Shown here piece by piece: positions 35,037-48,339 of a stretch of DNA of 64,000 bases. The DNA lies in contig JAYGXS010000004.1 in assembly GCA_036362985.1 (NCBI GenBank), positions 31,403,206 to 31,467,205 of the forward strand, given 5' to 3'. Below the pieces are notes generated by a model. That model was not told the origin of the DNA. It did no database searches and saw nothing but the letters and a program-made list of their open reading frames with translations. The translations under genes were made by a program, and so were the position numbers. Source of the DNA: Ligula intestinalis (Eukaryota; Platyhelminthes; Cestoda; Diphyllobothriidea; Diphyllobothriidae). How positions within the stretch are numbered: position 1 is the stretch's first letter; the number at the start of each line of letters is the position of its first letter.

Positions 35037-35740
35037 ACATAAAATAAGGCTGCGTAAAGACGCTTTATCGGCGTGTTCAGACAAACTGCGGTGACCCGGA
35101 AGACAAAATTTGCCGAAATGCAATATCTTCGCCAGGTGTTCAGAGTAAATGGCTTCTCCGCGCAATTCCTTCAACTGGTGCAGGCACAAACGAGACGAGC
35201 AACAAAATAGTACCGACCCCAGAATTTCAGTGAGTGATTCCATTCGGCAAAAACTTCCCGGAAGCCGTTGGCTGCTTTCCCGCATTACTTACATTTGGAG
35301 TCGCATACAGGCCGGAGGCAGCCATAAAGCGCCAGATAACGGAAATAAAGGACCCAATGCTAAATCAATAAACATTTTGAGTCTTCCAAAGGATCTGGAA
35401 CAGGTGCGCACAAAGCAACTACGTTCCAGAACCTGATAAACTTCTCCAGACGCTTATTACCGAACACAGAGCAGCAGTACGGAGAAATGACGTTCATTCT
35501 CAAGTTGCGGCTCATTCAACGAGACCCAGCTACACAGTCAAATCTGATAAAGCCAAAATTTTCGCAAGAGATGACAATCGTATGAGTCGAGAGTTAATTG
35601 AATCGTGGTTCGTGGGTTCCCAGTTTATAAGCAAGTGCAATGACCCGCCCAATCTACATTCAGTTTTGAGTCGTGGTTCGTGGGTTCCCAGTCTATAAGC
35701 AAGTGCAATGACCCGCCCAATCCATTTTCGGTTTTGAAAG
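35037..35740 (+). pseudogene. PLE RT-thumb, linker and GIY-YIG endonuclease relic (class 1)
   Basis: Read across two or three frameshifts, the plus strand gives VKTLYRRVQTNCGDPEDK, EMQYLRQVFRVNGF and KRDEQQNSTDPRI (thumb), then FGVAYRPEAAIKRQIT (linker). It continues with CAQSNYVPEPDKLLQTLITE and HRAAV (GIY-YIG strands, with YVGETG decayed to YVPEPD and the catalytic Arg of L..R changed to Leu). It ends with DVHSQVAAHSTRP, KAKIFARDDNRMSRELIESW and ISKCNDPP. The REL.ES glutamates are kept. The frame ends at a stop after a 68-bp internal tandem duplication. A hammerhead-like terminal motif follows on the same strand about 230 bp later (35965-36020), matching PLE layout. The copy is inactive, with no RT palm. 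Confidence 0.65.
35603..35738 (+). repeat. 68-bp tandem duplication inside the endonuclease relic
   Basis: TCGTGGTTCGTGGGTTCCCA starts at 35603 and again at 35671. The following blocks GCAAGTGCAATGACCCGCCC are also repeated, with about 7 differences over 68 bp. The duplication repeats the ESWFVGS...CNDPP part of the protein and changes the reading frame in the second copy. Confidence 0.85.
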
Positions 35741-35964
35741 TCAACTTGGCCAATTGAAGTCACCTTTTAAAACACCCGGCGGAAACATCCTCTTCATGGG
35801 TATGGAAAGTTCAGCAGTTTATGACTCACATGTCGGACATCAAGCACTTAGCGCACACGTCTGTTATTGTTTTCGATAGGAAGAATCCATTAACTATCAG
35901 AGGTATGCATCAGCATAGCGACTGCATTTTATAGATACTAAAACTCCTTATATATGAAACATCT

Positions 35965-36050
35965 GTTTCCGCTATGGTCTCTGATGATAGATGCGCGATA
36001 GATTTCGAAAGAATTTGGTACGTCAAAATATTTAAGTCATTTTGACGTCC
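35965..36050 (+). repeat. Diverged hammerhead-like terminal motif and hairpin
   Basis: The plus strand has CTGATGA (35981-35987), then ATGCGCGATAGAT where other copies have an ATCCG hairpin, then CGAAAG (36006-36011). Stem II no longer pairs well. It is followed by a perfect 10-bp inverted repeat, ACGTCAAAAT (36020-36029) with ATTTTGACGT (36039-36048). It sits about 230 bp after the endonuclease relic on the same strand. Confidence 0.4.
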
Positions 36051-39000
36051 CCATCCCCATATACATCTACTAATATATTGACAATAACGTCCTTCGACAT
36101 GGCAGAATACGCAGTAATGCGGTGGCCATTTGTGAGATGTCATAGAATATGGCGTCACCCTAATATAAGGAAGAGAACCCCAAATTCAGAACGCTGAAGA
36201 AGAAGACTTCAGTATTTCAGGTATTTCAGTCATTCAATGGGCTCGAATTTGCCAGCTGCAGTACAGGAAGAAAATCTTTGCACTTTTAAATACTTCAACA
36301 CCTTACATTTACTTGTTTCATCGTCATCAGAAAGGAAGCTTGTGAAGAAAAAAGAAACCTTTCGCTCCGTCATTTAAAACTGAATGCAAATGCGCACCTA
36401 AAATTAAGTACCTAGAGTTTTTTTGGAAACAAACATAAAATGTATCAACCCTTAGTTATTTTTTAATAGTTGCCCTGGTATTCGTTTGTTCAAAGTCCCA
36501 CCAAAAACTGTAGTCTTAAAGACCTCAGACTGTTGTATATGCAACGTGAAATTCCAAGTGAAGTTAAAAATTCAACATAAGCGTATACACTTGGGCTTAA
36601 AGTTGAACAACACTATTTTATTTTGACATTTTTCTTATATCTGATGCCTTCATATTCCTCTGATGAGTAGGATAGACAATAACATAATTCAGTTCAATAA
36701 AATATAAAGGTTTTTAAGGGGACAAGACTGTGAAATAAATAATGATTATGTACAAGCATTAAGCTAACACAATCTTCATAAATTACTCCCTGTACTTAAG
36801 AATCATGTCCTCTGCAATAGGGACATGTACTTTAAAAATTATTTTGGCATGAGAATGGATACCAAACATATTAAATGTATCCTAGTTCCATTTTGCGGTG
36901 CTTGAAAATTTTCACAATATCATAACAACTTTCATGGCAACTCTAATCCTTAATAACTAGAAGTTGGTGCAAGACCACAAGAAATATGAGGGTACCTAGT
37001 TCCTGTCTTACACCTGCATACTTTTTGACAGTCAGTAAAGAAGCAACGCTTTCTACTTCTCGATCTAAACATAATTAAGTCCTCGCCATTTCGGAAGTGC
37101 TGAAGCACAAATGATTGACTATTTTATCAAATTTTGGCAAGTAGACGTCGCCATTTACTAAGCATACCCAGAGAGAAGAGCAGCTACCTTTATCGGAATC
37201 TTCGCAATCGAAAAAAACATCCTGCATTTGCATATTTAATGAGGTCCTTTCCTAAAAACTGATAGAAGACTAAAAAGACCTGACTCTTAAAAGTAGAGCT
37301 GCAGAAAACTATTGAATCGCCGGAAAAAATGCTTTTTGCTTGACTTTTTGGACTTATACACGAGTCATTCGTCGGAAATAAAAGCGGCAACATAACAAGC
37401 AACAATTATTCAAGTAAGGAGCCAATCAAATATGGATAAAACACGTCTGAATTTGACTGTATTGCGATCCGTATACCAGCGCCCGACCAACTTAATGAGT
37501 TCTCATTGCAGGCTCAAATAACTTCACAGCTCAACTGGCTTCTGACAGGAGTGATTATCCATGTGGCTTTAAAATTAAACTGATTATACTTTTTGGCAGC
37601 CATTTACGGTAATAAGTTGATCGTCACATATACAGCTTATTGAAGAGTATGCGGGATCGGAGCAATTGTTCAGTCTGACTTATGTAGTCACAATAACAGT
37701 TTAAACTCTGAAAGCGAAAAGCTACCCCAGAATTATTCCCGCTATTTAGTCGGTCTTCGATATTCAAGACTCTACTGCACACGATGGGTCACTGTGTCAT
37801 TTAAATTTCTAGTCCTACAGCATTGTACTTGGTTGTTTCCGAGGCATCTTCACTATATGACATAGAATGTCATGTCTTTTTTTAGTAGAAATCATCCTAT
37901 TAACACTCTCGATTAGTTGTTTCGCATAAATTAGTCGCGGAGAAAGCGCACATAGAGAGTTTCGTAAAGTCACCTGAAGACTTGCCTCACGGACGTTTCA
38001 TCAGCTCATGTCTCTAGTGAATATTGCTTGTGCTGTTGCCCTTTTACCGTCGAGGATGTACTGTTGTACCAGTTCGAATACTCAGACAAAATAAACGGTT
38101 TTGGTGACTGAACAGCCTTCTTGATGCTTGGTAAACGTCTTTGAACCTGTTGTTAAAATGTTAGCCCCCTCTTTTTTATATTTGGGCGGCTCGTTATATT
38201 TTGGTTTGCAACTATATCAGAACTTTCTTCACTTTTCCAGTAGATTGAGAGCACAAATCAAAAACCACTGAAGCTAAGTTAGTTTCCGTAGTTCGTGAAA
38301 ACTGTTTAGATAAGATAGAATTCAAGAATACACATCAGCTTCGGTACTTGACGCTTAAAGATGACCTCACACATCTTTCCACATTTTACTGTCCCTGAGT
38401 CCAGTATGGCATACGATGAGGATTCTGGGAAAATTGTGATTATATGCTCTCACAAGATATTTAAAATGACGATGAACCTAGACCAATATTGCCCAAAGAT
38501 AAGTATTCTCACCTAAAATTTCGTTATCTATTAATTTCCAGTTCTCACATCCCTAAACGTGTGTTTGATCGACATCACCAGCTTTCGAATAAACAATACG
38601 TTAATGCTATTAGAATTATAGGAAAAATAACTTACTTTTAAATACTACCAACGTTTTTATTTTCAAACTCTAATGTTGAGTGTAGTTTGCGCCATGTTTA
38701 AACACCGGCTGCTTTCGACTGACATTGGTTTAGTTAGATGTGAATTTTTTTAGGGTATTTAAATGCATTTGAAGCTGATATAGATCGCATTCTACACCTT
38801 GTTGGGTCTTTTGCAACCCACAATAGGTTATGACTCATTTTAATCTCCACGGAAAGAAGGCATTTTATGATGGAGTTTAGTACGCTTTTCCGGTTGTTAT
38901 TTTTACTCAAAATTCCGTTTGAATTTAAGTTCCGCTAATCCACTGATGTAAAAATGTAATGAGACGTCTATTTGGATTCTGACCTTCAGTCATAAAAAAA

Positions 39001-42000
39001 CATTGGCTTAACCACGAATATGGTAACCTACAGAATTATAACTGGCATAGTACCGACAATTACCCCAGCGCCCTACGCATATTCTTTGCTCAAACTTTAA
39101 ATAACCCAGATTACCTGCACGATTACCTTCACAACTGTTAACTAAGTGTACAATCTTATGTATGCCTACATCATATAAGGAAATATTGTGCGGTATAAAT
39201 AGACATTTATGGGAGCGTAGTTGGTATAGAAAACTTATTTTGTAATCATCACAGTAGATAAGAACATTTAGACCTCTACATTGGTCCCTTTCGCAGAACC
39301 TGAACAGCATTTGTTGAAGAGGTTATTCCCTGAAATTATTATTTCGAATTTCAAAATGGATAACAAAAAGAAGATGTGATGATGTGGAGGAGTCCTTAAG
39401 TTGTCTTTCGCACACTTTGTGAATATACAAGACGTCGTTTATTGCTTCAGTTGTTGGTAGGCGTACCATAGGTAAAGCCTTGCTTACTATGCGGTTTCAA
39501 AACCCACCGACTACCGTGAGTTATTTCACATTTGAGCCAACTAAAATAAATACGTTTTGTAGTATAAAAAGGGCTATCATTGAAGGATTTTGTATACCCG
39601 CCTCCCCCTTTGGCTTTCACTACTGTAAGCGGTTCCGTTGGAAGGCCAAATTGTCCCTTTCACAGAAGCAGCAAATATTTTCACTTGTGATTACATATCT
39701 TGGTTCCATACCCCTATTCGCGAGTTCCAACCAAATGGTCAAAAGTGTATGCTTTCTTGCTGATGTGAATTTGCCCACAGTGAAAGTATACAGGTGGAGA
39801 GATAGAGCGGATATTTCTGAGCAAGTTTAGCACTTCACGTGAGCAGCTCTTAAATGTGTTTTAATGAAGCACTTTAGAAGCTGGCGTCTAGGAGTTGTGT
39901 TCAATTCGTATGCATACCTAACGTCAGCAAACCTGTTTGTGCTTCTGAAGATATTGATTGTAGTATTTCAAAACCTCCAACTTGCTACACTATCATTTTA
40001 TGTCGCAGCCATTGTAGATTGGCAGGTTGCTTTGTAACAGAGGAGGCACTCTCTTTGTGGACTTTGTTCCTTCACTTCCACAGGAATGGCTACATATTTG
40101 AAATCATGATTTTCATTTGTTCGCTGTGCTATCGAAATTGCGTCTACCGTGACGACGTAAGGTATTCTCCTACTTTTATACCCAAAAATCTCATCGCAAT
40201 AAAAGGCAATCAATAGAGATGTTAGATTTTGGATGCGGGCCATCACAGAAAACAAACCTTTTTATCAGGATAGGGCCATCGTCCACGCCTACGCAAAATT
40301 CTCTCGTATATTTTATCTGTTTGGTTGCCCTTTAGACTTGAATGGCTGTTGTTTTCTTCATTGTCTGCCGAAGTTCTGTTATGTATAGACACAGTACCAG
40401 AGGAATGTAAAGTACCTTCGATCGAAACATTATATTTATTTAAACGCCTATTATTGTGGATATTTAACAAGCATATTCAGTGGTCACCATTGACCATATA
40501 ATTTTCCTAAATTTGTATAAGTTTGATGATTACTCCACTACCAGTGTAAATGTTTTTAAGAAACAATAGAAATAATCATGAACAGCATTAGGCATATTAA
40601 GTACTTAAAAGAACTATAGGAATCACTAAGTGTTCGTAAAGGAAGGTAAAATTTTCTCGATAATCACACGGTTTTAGAGGCGTAGGAAAGAACTCTAAAC
40701 TAGAACAATAAATTCAGATATTGTGTTTCATTGAAAGTTTGAAGCAACCAACTTCTTTACAATGAAATAATTTTTCATGAGTCAAAATATCCTTGAAAAT
40801 TTTGTCTAACCAGTTAAGAATTTATTGAATGTCATCGAAAAAAGTGTGTCATCATTTTCCTTCTTTTGTCAATGTTCATTGATCAATTCATGAATTGTGC
40901 ATCTGTTCAACGTTTGCACTAAAACCTTTAAAATTAGGTAAACATAAAGAGTATTTTCCGAAAGAAAGTGTTTTTGGATATTAGTTTTTAGAATGATGAC
41001 CACATTGCTCATGTGTAGAAATGTCTTGAAACAGCAAACCAAACTGTTGAGAGTGAATCATGTCAACAGTGGAACTCTGAAACTACGTTTCCAAAGATAA
41101 GAGGTTACCTCTTAAAAATTGCTGTAATTAGATCATTGGCTGACGAACTTCTGCGTATAGTAATTTTTTTCAACGCAATGTCATAATAGAATTTGAGAAT
41201 TTTGAGAATTTCTTTATGTTTCCTGAAGATAAATGATTCAATTTGACTGAGATCAAAGAACTTTCTTTTCTCTTTATAATGGATTACCTTCCGCATGAGT
41301 AAATTAATTCAACTTTCAGATATATACTGGCGAATTAAAAAAAACCGGCAATATACAATATACAATGCAATGAAATACTTATTATTCTTTCGTGTGTTTC
41401 ATTTCTAAATTAAGTAAAAGGGGAACTTAAAGTATCCAAAAAACTATTTTCCCTCACGACTTAAATCCAATAAGCACTTATTTGTCTTTAATATGCAAGA
41501 ACATGCCATACATTTGGTTTTTACTCAAGGAAATTTGAGGTTCATTGCTGCATTCAAACAAACACTGCTTTAATTTCATTACCAGAATAGCTTACTATAA
41601 TTTCTTAAAAACAACTATTTAATGCTACTGCAAACAAATTTGGTTCCTTTAACTTGGCTTCACTTTAATCTGAATAACTTTGTATAAACTTTTACAGTTC
41701 TGTAAGGGATATCTTCTATAGCTTTTTTGCTTATTTTGGAGTTCATTCTTAGTTTTATCAATATTAACGTGCAGTTTGGCCCTTTCTTTTGTAGTAGCAT
41801 AGAAAATTCCTTCCATATGAGACTTCTTCCAATTTCCCCAAAACTATTGGTTATTTCTCTTAATAAACCCAACTGAAATGACGATTTAACTAAGTAAAAG
41901 GCTTTCGCAGAATTCAATAACCTGAATGAATCACAATAGTGTTTTCAAATCTATGCTAAAACGTCCAGCCAAATTTCATAATTAGCGTTGCATGGTCTTC

Positions 42001-45000
42001 GGCGGCTACTGTACATATAAGTAAGCAGCTAATATGTGCCACTAGAGGTCTTGCTAATCTGAATAAAGGTACTGCAGTAGGTGTTCAGGAGGCCAAAACG
42101 AAAAAGAAATGCAATTTCGGGAGCACCGTATCCAATTTCAACAACTGAAAGCGAAGTCTGCATTAAGCATATATCAGGTATATATTATTTTTCTCAGGGC
42201 TGTAATTTAAGTATCATTTCATATACTTGAAACAGGCACTTGGTTGTCTTGTTAACGGAAAGAAAGACTTAGATGTCTCATTTTATATGCATATGAATGA
42301 ATCGCTGAGCTATGCATATGTAATTTTGGTTGAAAAATTCTGTAAAGTTTTTCGGGGACTTATCTTTAAATTTCACAGGTATTAGAGGTACGTTTATTTA
42401 ATTTAACCTTCAGGCTAGCTAGTAGTTAATGAACTATAGTACCAAGGTGGAGTGGTGTGAATCGTTAAGGGCTCTGGTTACATGCGAATGCTTATCCTGA
42501 ATATCAACCTCTATAATTTTAATAATTTCAGTATTAATTGAAATTCTGTAAATTACTGGCTATGCCGTTTGCTTTGCATTCAATATCCCTATGAACAGAT
42601 GGTTTATACTGTAAGTGAAGACTCCTTATCAAATTGACATTAACATTATATCACTAAGGACTTCATTCATAAAACGGGTAGTTTTACTCATTTAAGTCCA
42701 CAGAGCATAACATTGACTACTATTTCATTGAAGACGTGGTTAATATGTCCTTAACTTTTGGCGTGATCAAGCTATAGCAAACTGTGATCTTTAAAAAAAC
42801 CGAACTTTTCCAATGCAATGACAAAACAAAGATGGGGAGAGAAGCCACTCATTAATATGCATACAATCTGTAAATTAATATCCACGCTACAAAACCCATA
42901 GAACCTTTGAGACCGAAGCGCCTAGAATGTACGTTAAAGCTTATTTTAGGGCTGAAAGTCTGTGATGTTCTAAGAAGTGCATAAGTATGAAGACGATTTA
43001 GATTTGTAAATGCTACATTACGTGTGGTGACTTTATTGGGTGCCGAGTAGGTCGATAGAGCGAGCCTATTAAAAAGTCTGTTTGTCAAAAATTTTCATGC
43101 AGCGTTAATGTCTTTCTACGCTTAGCTCGACCATAGCTTCCCCAAAATCAGAACCTGCTTATAAACACAGTTGACGCCATACTCAGTAGAAGTCAGCAAA
43201 ATAAGAATATTTAGTCACTGTTGACTCATCTAGGAGGTGGTTACTTTCACACTTTGAATGACATACCATTACACTTTAGCATAAAATCGCCATAAAGATT
43301 GCATACTCTTAAATCTAACAAAGTGTCATCTCAATCTTAATCTTCAGATGTCGTATAACTTTCTACTTTAGCCTATCTTCGCAGTTTAATTATGCTTGAT
43401 GGGATTAGAATATTGCCCAAAGACCTTTCAGTTCCATTAATTAACCCAGATCTATTCAAGCGGCCAAATGCCGGGGAATCAGAATGCATGGCCGCACTTG
43501 TGATGTGCGTCGATTCGTGAAGGGTCATTGCCATACGAGGTCAAGTCGACCCAGCCCCACGTTATTCCTTCTTAGACCATTAACCCAAATTGTGGCATAA
43601 AATGCTGAAATTTTAATTGCTTTCGACTATACATGGTTCGATTGTTTAAACAATAAATTATTCGCCCCAAATTATTGGTCAAAAGATACTGCCTCTAAAG
43701 TCACTGTCGCCAGAGAAGGGGTTGGAAATTCATCGCAGATTTCGACGCTGATTTGATAGCAGTAACTTTCTTTTGCAATTCTTTTTGATTCACCACTTTG
43801 AAAAACGTACGTTTGCCGAACACGTTGGACTGTCTTTTGGATGAAAAAACGTTCTTTTAAATGTGAAACGTTTTGAGTCTGTAGCTTTTTCGCTCAAATG
43901 GCATGGTATCTGCCCGTTTATTAATCCCTCTCCTGAAGTGTACGATAAAGTCGACATCCCTAACAAAATTGCGTGACTAATGCGCGCTATATTCTCAGTG
44001 ACATACAGGGCTAGTTGACGTTTCCCATAAGAAATAGATAAAACTTATAAACGGAAAACCTCCAACGCATTTGACCAGCAGACTGGCATCAACTTTCTTC
44101 AGGAATAGGAAAAGTTCCTTAAAACCTAAATGTACCCCACTTTTAGGTATGACATATAAAGTAAATGCGATTTTTCGTAAGCCGAGTAAAAAAATGTGTG
44201 TAGTATATGAAGTCATCAATACCCTATTGAGTGAGGTCTATCAGAAGACCAAACACCGTCTATTTAAAAGCCAACATCCTCACGAGTCAAGAATAGCATA
44301 AGATTACGCTCTTCCCTAAAGAAAATCTATTAAAGGAAGCATCCTTAATCAAGCATAACTTGTAAGCTTTTGCGTCACATGGCATGATATTGCTAACTGA
44401 CTGTAGCTCCTTCTACCAAGGCCAATATGAATATGGTGCTCCTTTTAATGCAGTGTTGGGGACCGTTTCCGCAATAACGCTATAGGATTTGTCTCACTAC
44501 GATCGTGGATCAGCAAATTCTAGCCACTGATTCGTTATAGAGTGTGTCCTTTCTGTATCATAACGGGTATTCCAAGTTGTGTTAGACTGTAATCTACGCT
44601 AGCCTTGGTTTAGAACTTTTTTAGGAAAAAAACCTCGACCAGCTGTTGTTTGTTTGTCTGGAAAAATTAACTGTCTAGATTAAAGTTTCTGTTTTTCAGC
44701 AGTTTTTCGGGTGATCCTAATAAAACTGTTTGGGTGGCTTGAATAAGATGTCTTGACTGGTGGTATAATACATATTGCTTGAAACTCAATTTTTCATGCG
44801 TACTTTTGAAGCCGAGAGCCTGCGGGCGTTATTTTTCTTACTGACATGGAAGTTTTATCACATTTCGTCAGACACTGGGTTTGAAAACGTTTATAGTGTA
44901 CCCTTAGCGTGTCAGAAATAAATGAAATTGCCTCAAATTATTTCACCAGAAAAACACTTTTAATCTTAGATTGCCTGGTCTTGATAAATGTCACTGAACT

Positions 45001-47077
45001 ACGTTTGTCTAAAACTAGTTATCCTCTCCATATCGGCGTACCAAACGTGTACTTTCGTAAACGGAACACTCCACGCGTGGTGCAAGGGTTCTTGCTTTTT
45101 ACCTGCGCTACCAAGTCGAGCATGCTAGCCCCGGGAAAAAGAGAGATCAGTATGAACCTTATTATAGTCAGTATAAATACGCTGTCTGCAGCGCCAACTT
45201 ATGACGGTCTGATTACTTTTCCCATGGGAAAGTACGTATGATCCCTGTGCTAGATGCTGTCTTGAAAGCGTCTGCAGTGTTTGAATGCGTAACTTTGTGT
45301 TCCACCTGTGCGATGGCAATTGCTAGAGCTTTAGAGACCATATGACACCCGAAGCATTGCTAAATCAGCCTATGATGGAAGTGCGTTCACAGGCCATGCT
45401 GGCTCCACTATTATTTGTAGTGAAATGTAGGGTTTTTTTAAGCGGCCATGCGAAACCTATGAATATCTGTCGAAAGGGGTCCCGACAATGGCAAAAAAAG
45501 ATGTGGATAACCATCCATGAGTCGTTGACTACCATCAACCAGTCTTATCTAAACCAGGGTTCATTGATCATCAAGCGTTACTAAAGCGGCTTCCCCTCGT
45601 TGTCTGCTCCATTCCTTCGATTGTAATCAAGTCTGGTTCCTGTAGGCGTCAAATAGATAAAGATGATTTATCATACTATAAAATGGTCTCTATTACTCAT
45701 GAAGCAGTGGCGTCTGTACGAAATGGTAGTTCTGAAAGTGAATATAATATGTGGAAGTGTAGTGCACGTCTAGAAATATATAAAGATTTAATCGAGCAAG
45801 TTAATCTCAATAATAAATAACAGCAAACATTCTATTGAAATTTCCTAAAAAATATTGCATGTCGTTGATTTGTGAAACACATTTGCCGTCGTTAAGACGT
45901 ATGACGTCATTTACGGTATACACTCTCGAAAGTGATACTGCCGCTTAACCACCAAATTGTAAAATTTCTAAAGGATATCGTTAGCATTTTTTACTTTCCA
46001 ATTCGTGATATGCTACACTCATTATAATTAGGTAACACTTGATGAAATGCGAATATTTTGCACTTCTGTGAATGATATTTTGCTTGTCGTAAATTTTTAA
46101 ATCAATAACAGAATTGTATCAATCTGAAACGTTGTAGGCTCTCGGCACAAAATGAGAGCAGGAACCGTCTATGATATTGATGGCTTCACTCTAAGTCACG
46201 GAATATAAGGTTAAACATTGAGTTGGACTGAGGTTTAGGGTTGAGTTAGGTTGGCATGAAATAAGTATTCCTATAAAGGTACGAATTAATATTAGTATTA
46301 AAACACGATAATATGCAACTTTCGTAAGATTTGGCGAAAGGACAACTGTATTACTTGAGGCAAAATTCACTTTCACGTGTTATCTCGGATGGCTTTGTAA
46401 GCTATTCTGACCAAACGTTTGTGGATAGACAAATAATTGAAATACTCTCTAAATTATCTTTCTTTATCACCTGATAATTCCTGCTCAGTGTGCGTTATGT
46501 CCTTATATTGTGAATACCAAAAACGGCCTCAGTCAGGAAAATCGTTAAGCACAGATCTATGACTCACTGGTTTGCAGTATTAGGCCAGTCGTTTCAATTG
46601 TCGAACTGAGGCTAACTTCGAGGACTGACAACTCAGAATGTTGTGTTGCCTCGATTTTTTGTGGGCGATAATTATAAAAGCAACAACGATTTAGCATGTA
46701 GGAAGCACAACGGGAATACATCAGTGAATAGCGTGATACAAAGGGTCATCAACATCTATCACATAGAAGTAAATACCAACCGATGTACTACCATATGTTA
46801 TAGGCCATACCTTTTATACTTAATGTAATAAAATTTAGGAAGATCTGAGGGAAGCTCTCAGTTTAAAAGGAAGAAATTTAGAAGGTGGTTTTATTTTCGT
46901 CGATCCGTAGTGCTATCAGTTGTACCTAAACTCAGCCGCTGCAGCTGCTGCGATCTTAAACTAGACTTCGATAGGGATTAAACACCAACTCAGCTCTTAG
47001 TAATACTTATGTTGTACTTACCAAGCTACCCTGAAAATGCTCAGATTTATGACAATTTTACTTCTTTGACATTTTAG
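36051..47077. other. Intronic DNA, no exon recognised
   Basis: About 11 kb of AT-rich DNA. Plus-strand open frames at 39480-39830, 44071-44301, 44909-45241 and 45342-45584 were read and show no family resemblance that I can defend, though decayed retroelement sequence is likely. No phase-compatible continuation of the presequence exon was recognised. Confidence 0.4.
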
Positions 47078-47717
47078 GCAAGCCTATTCAGTGCTGGGTG
47101 CCGCAAGAATTTAAACACCCCTGGGAGGAGTACGCAGAAAACCTCTGCTGGATACAGAACACCTACTTTCTGCTTCCCAACGAAGACGTACCAGAAGATG
47201 AATTTGAAATCAGTAGTAAAAAGTACGTCGGCTACTATCAGTGGATAGTAATTGTACTTGCTGGTCAAGCAATGCTCAGTTGGGTCCCCTACCTGGTTTG
47301 GCGAGTGGGCTCCAAACGTCTTCCCATCCTGCTGCGGTCTGCCCGGGAGGCGGCCGTGCCGGACAGAGAACTCCGTCAGAAGGCGGTGTCCTGTCTGGTC
47401 GCCACACTGGAAGAAATTGCCGAGTCCACAGCCAGACAGAAACGTGTGCGGAGTACCCTACAGAGGATATTCTGCAGCATTCGACCAAACATTCAAATTA
47501 CACTCCTCTTCTTTCTTGTTCGACTGCTGTTTGTCGGAAACTCTGTCGGCCAGATCTATCTTATGCAACACTTTATTGGCAGCAACAGCAGTACTTTTGG
47601 AATTGATATTCTCAATAACCTGATGAGTGGTGTCGACTGGGAGACCACCGGCCAATTTCCCCGTGTGACCTATTGCAATGTTCGAGTACGCAAAATGGGC
47701 CAGATAAAGCCAGCGAG
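47078..47717 (+). CDS. Innexin, coding exon 2 (EL1, TM2, cytoplasmic loop, TM3, start of EL2)
   Basis: The exon encodes residues 51-263 plus two bases. It starts after TTTTAG and reads KPIQCWVPQEF, then ENLCWIQNTYFL: the two cysteines (C56, C74) and Trp residues of extracellular loop 1 that define innexins. TM2 follows (about residues 104-125, beginning with the signature YYQW), then a basic cytoplasmic loop (about 126-187), TM3 (about 189-217), an NSS glycosylation-type sequon at about 220, and FPRVTYCNVRVRKMG in extracellular loop 2 with its first cysteine (C250). The donor GAG|GTAAGT (GT at 47718-47719) leaves phase 2. TM4 and the second loop-2 cysteine should be in the next exon, which I could not find in the remaining 16 kb. 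The frame is intact, so the gene looks functional. Confidence 0.93.
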
Positions 47718-47719
47718 GT

Positions 47720-48339
47720 AAGTGCTAATGGCTCATACTTATCATTGCTTACTCACCTCCCTCACTGAAAAACGACAACGCCCTGTACATAATGAATGCA
47801 TAAATTGCAATGATTTTGATAAGTTAACCACTGTACCAAACAGCGGCAAATTATTTGGATAATTTCATCTTATTCTTCTTAAAAACCGAAGCCGGAAATG
47901 TATTGCACTTTAATTGCAAGTATTTTATGGTACAAGAGTAGGCAGTGTTAGTAGATTATGAGGATGGAGACAACAGTGTTAAATTCTCAATTTTTCACGT
48001 GTTGGTGTTAAGAAAATTAAAATGCCATTATTTTTTACTGTAGTGCATTCAATTGCGCAGTGTAGTCGTGAGTGCACTATGCATGTTAATTTAACCTGCT
48101 GTTGTACCTAAGATTAAGTTGAAAAGCAAAATATCGAACTTCAAATCTATGAGAGTATTTTGGCTCATACATTATGTTTTGCTCACTTGAACAAGTTCTT
48201 GTTTAGTTGACTTTTTGGACGGCTGGGTCGGGTTTCTTTTGTTAAAACGTCAAACGACTTTATTGATCAGCAATTAAAAGTTATGGCTGTGTGTGTTTAA
48301 CATGGACTGATCGATTATTCTACACTCACTGCTTGGCCC
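47720..48339. other. Innexin intron 2, start
   Basis: Sequence after the exon 2 donor. No QCVL or NEK..FLW-type innexin exon was recognised here or further to the end of the window. Confidence 0.4.

Larger units (their letters stand above)
15883..47077 (+). other. Innexin intron 1 (31,195 bp)
   Basis: The intron is bounded by GTAAGT at 15883 and a pyrimidine-containing acceptor TTTTAG at 47072-47077. Phase 1 on both sides gives an uninterrupted protein. It contains transposon debris, a large inverted repeat and what looks like the first exon of another gene on the same strand (32781-32851). If the assembly is right, it is a very long intron for a gene with short exons; a scaffold misjoin inside it cannot be excluded. 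Confidence 0.75.

Noticed and set aside
37985..38014. GACGTTTCATCAGCTCATG as another hammerhead-like terminal repeat
   Set aside because: The minus strand has CTGATGA directly followed by AACGTC with no stem II, and the flanks do not match the family well enough.
39480..39830. 116-codon plus-strand open frame as a continuation exon of the presequence gene
   Set aside because: No acceptor in the right phase with a recognisable protein family; composition is not distinctive.
44071..45584. Plus-strand open frames at 44.1, 44.9 and 45.3 kb as a second gene or RT
   Set aside because: A few residues (IFRKPSK) recall retroelement RT, but no ordered motif set could be followed; left as unannotated.
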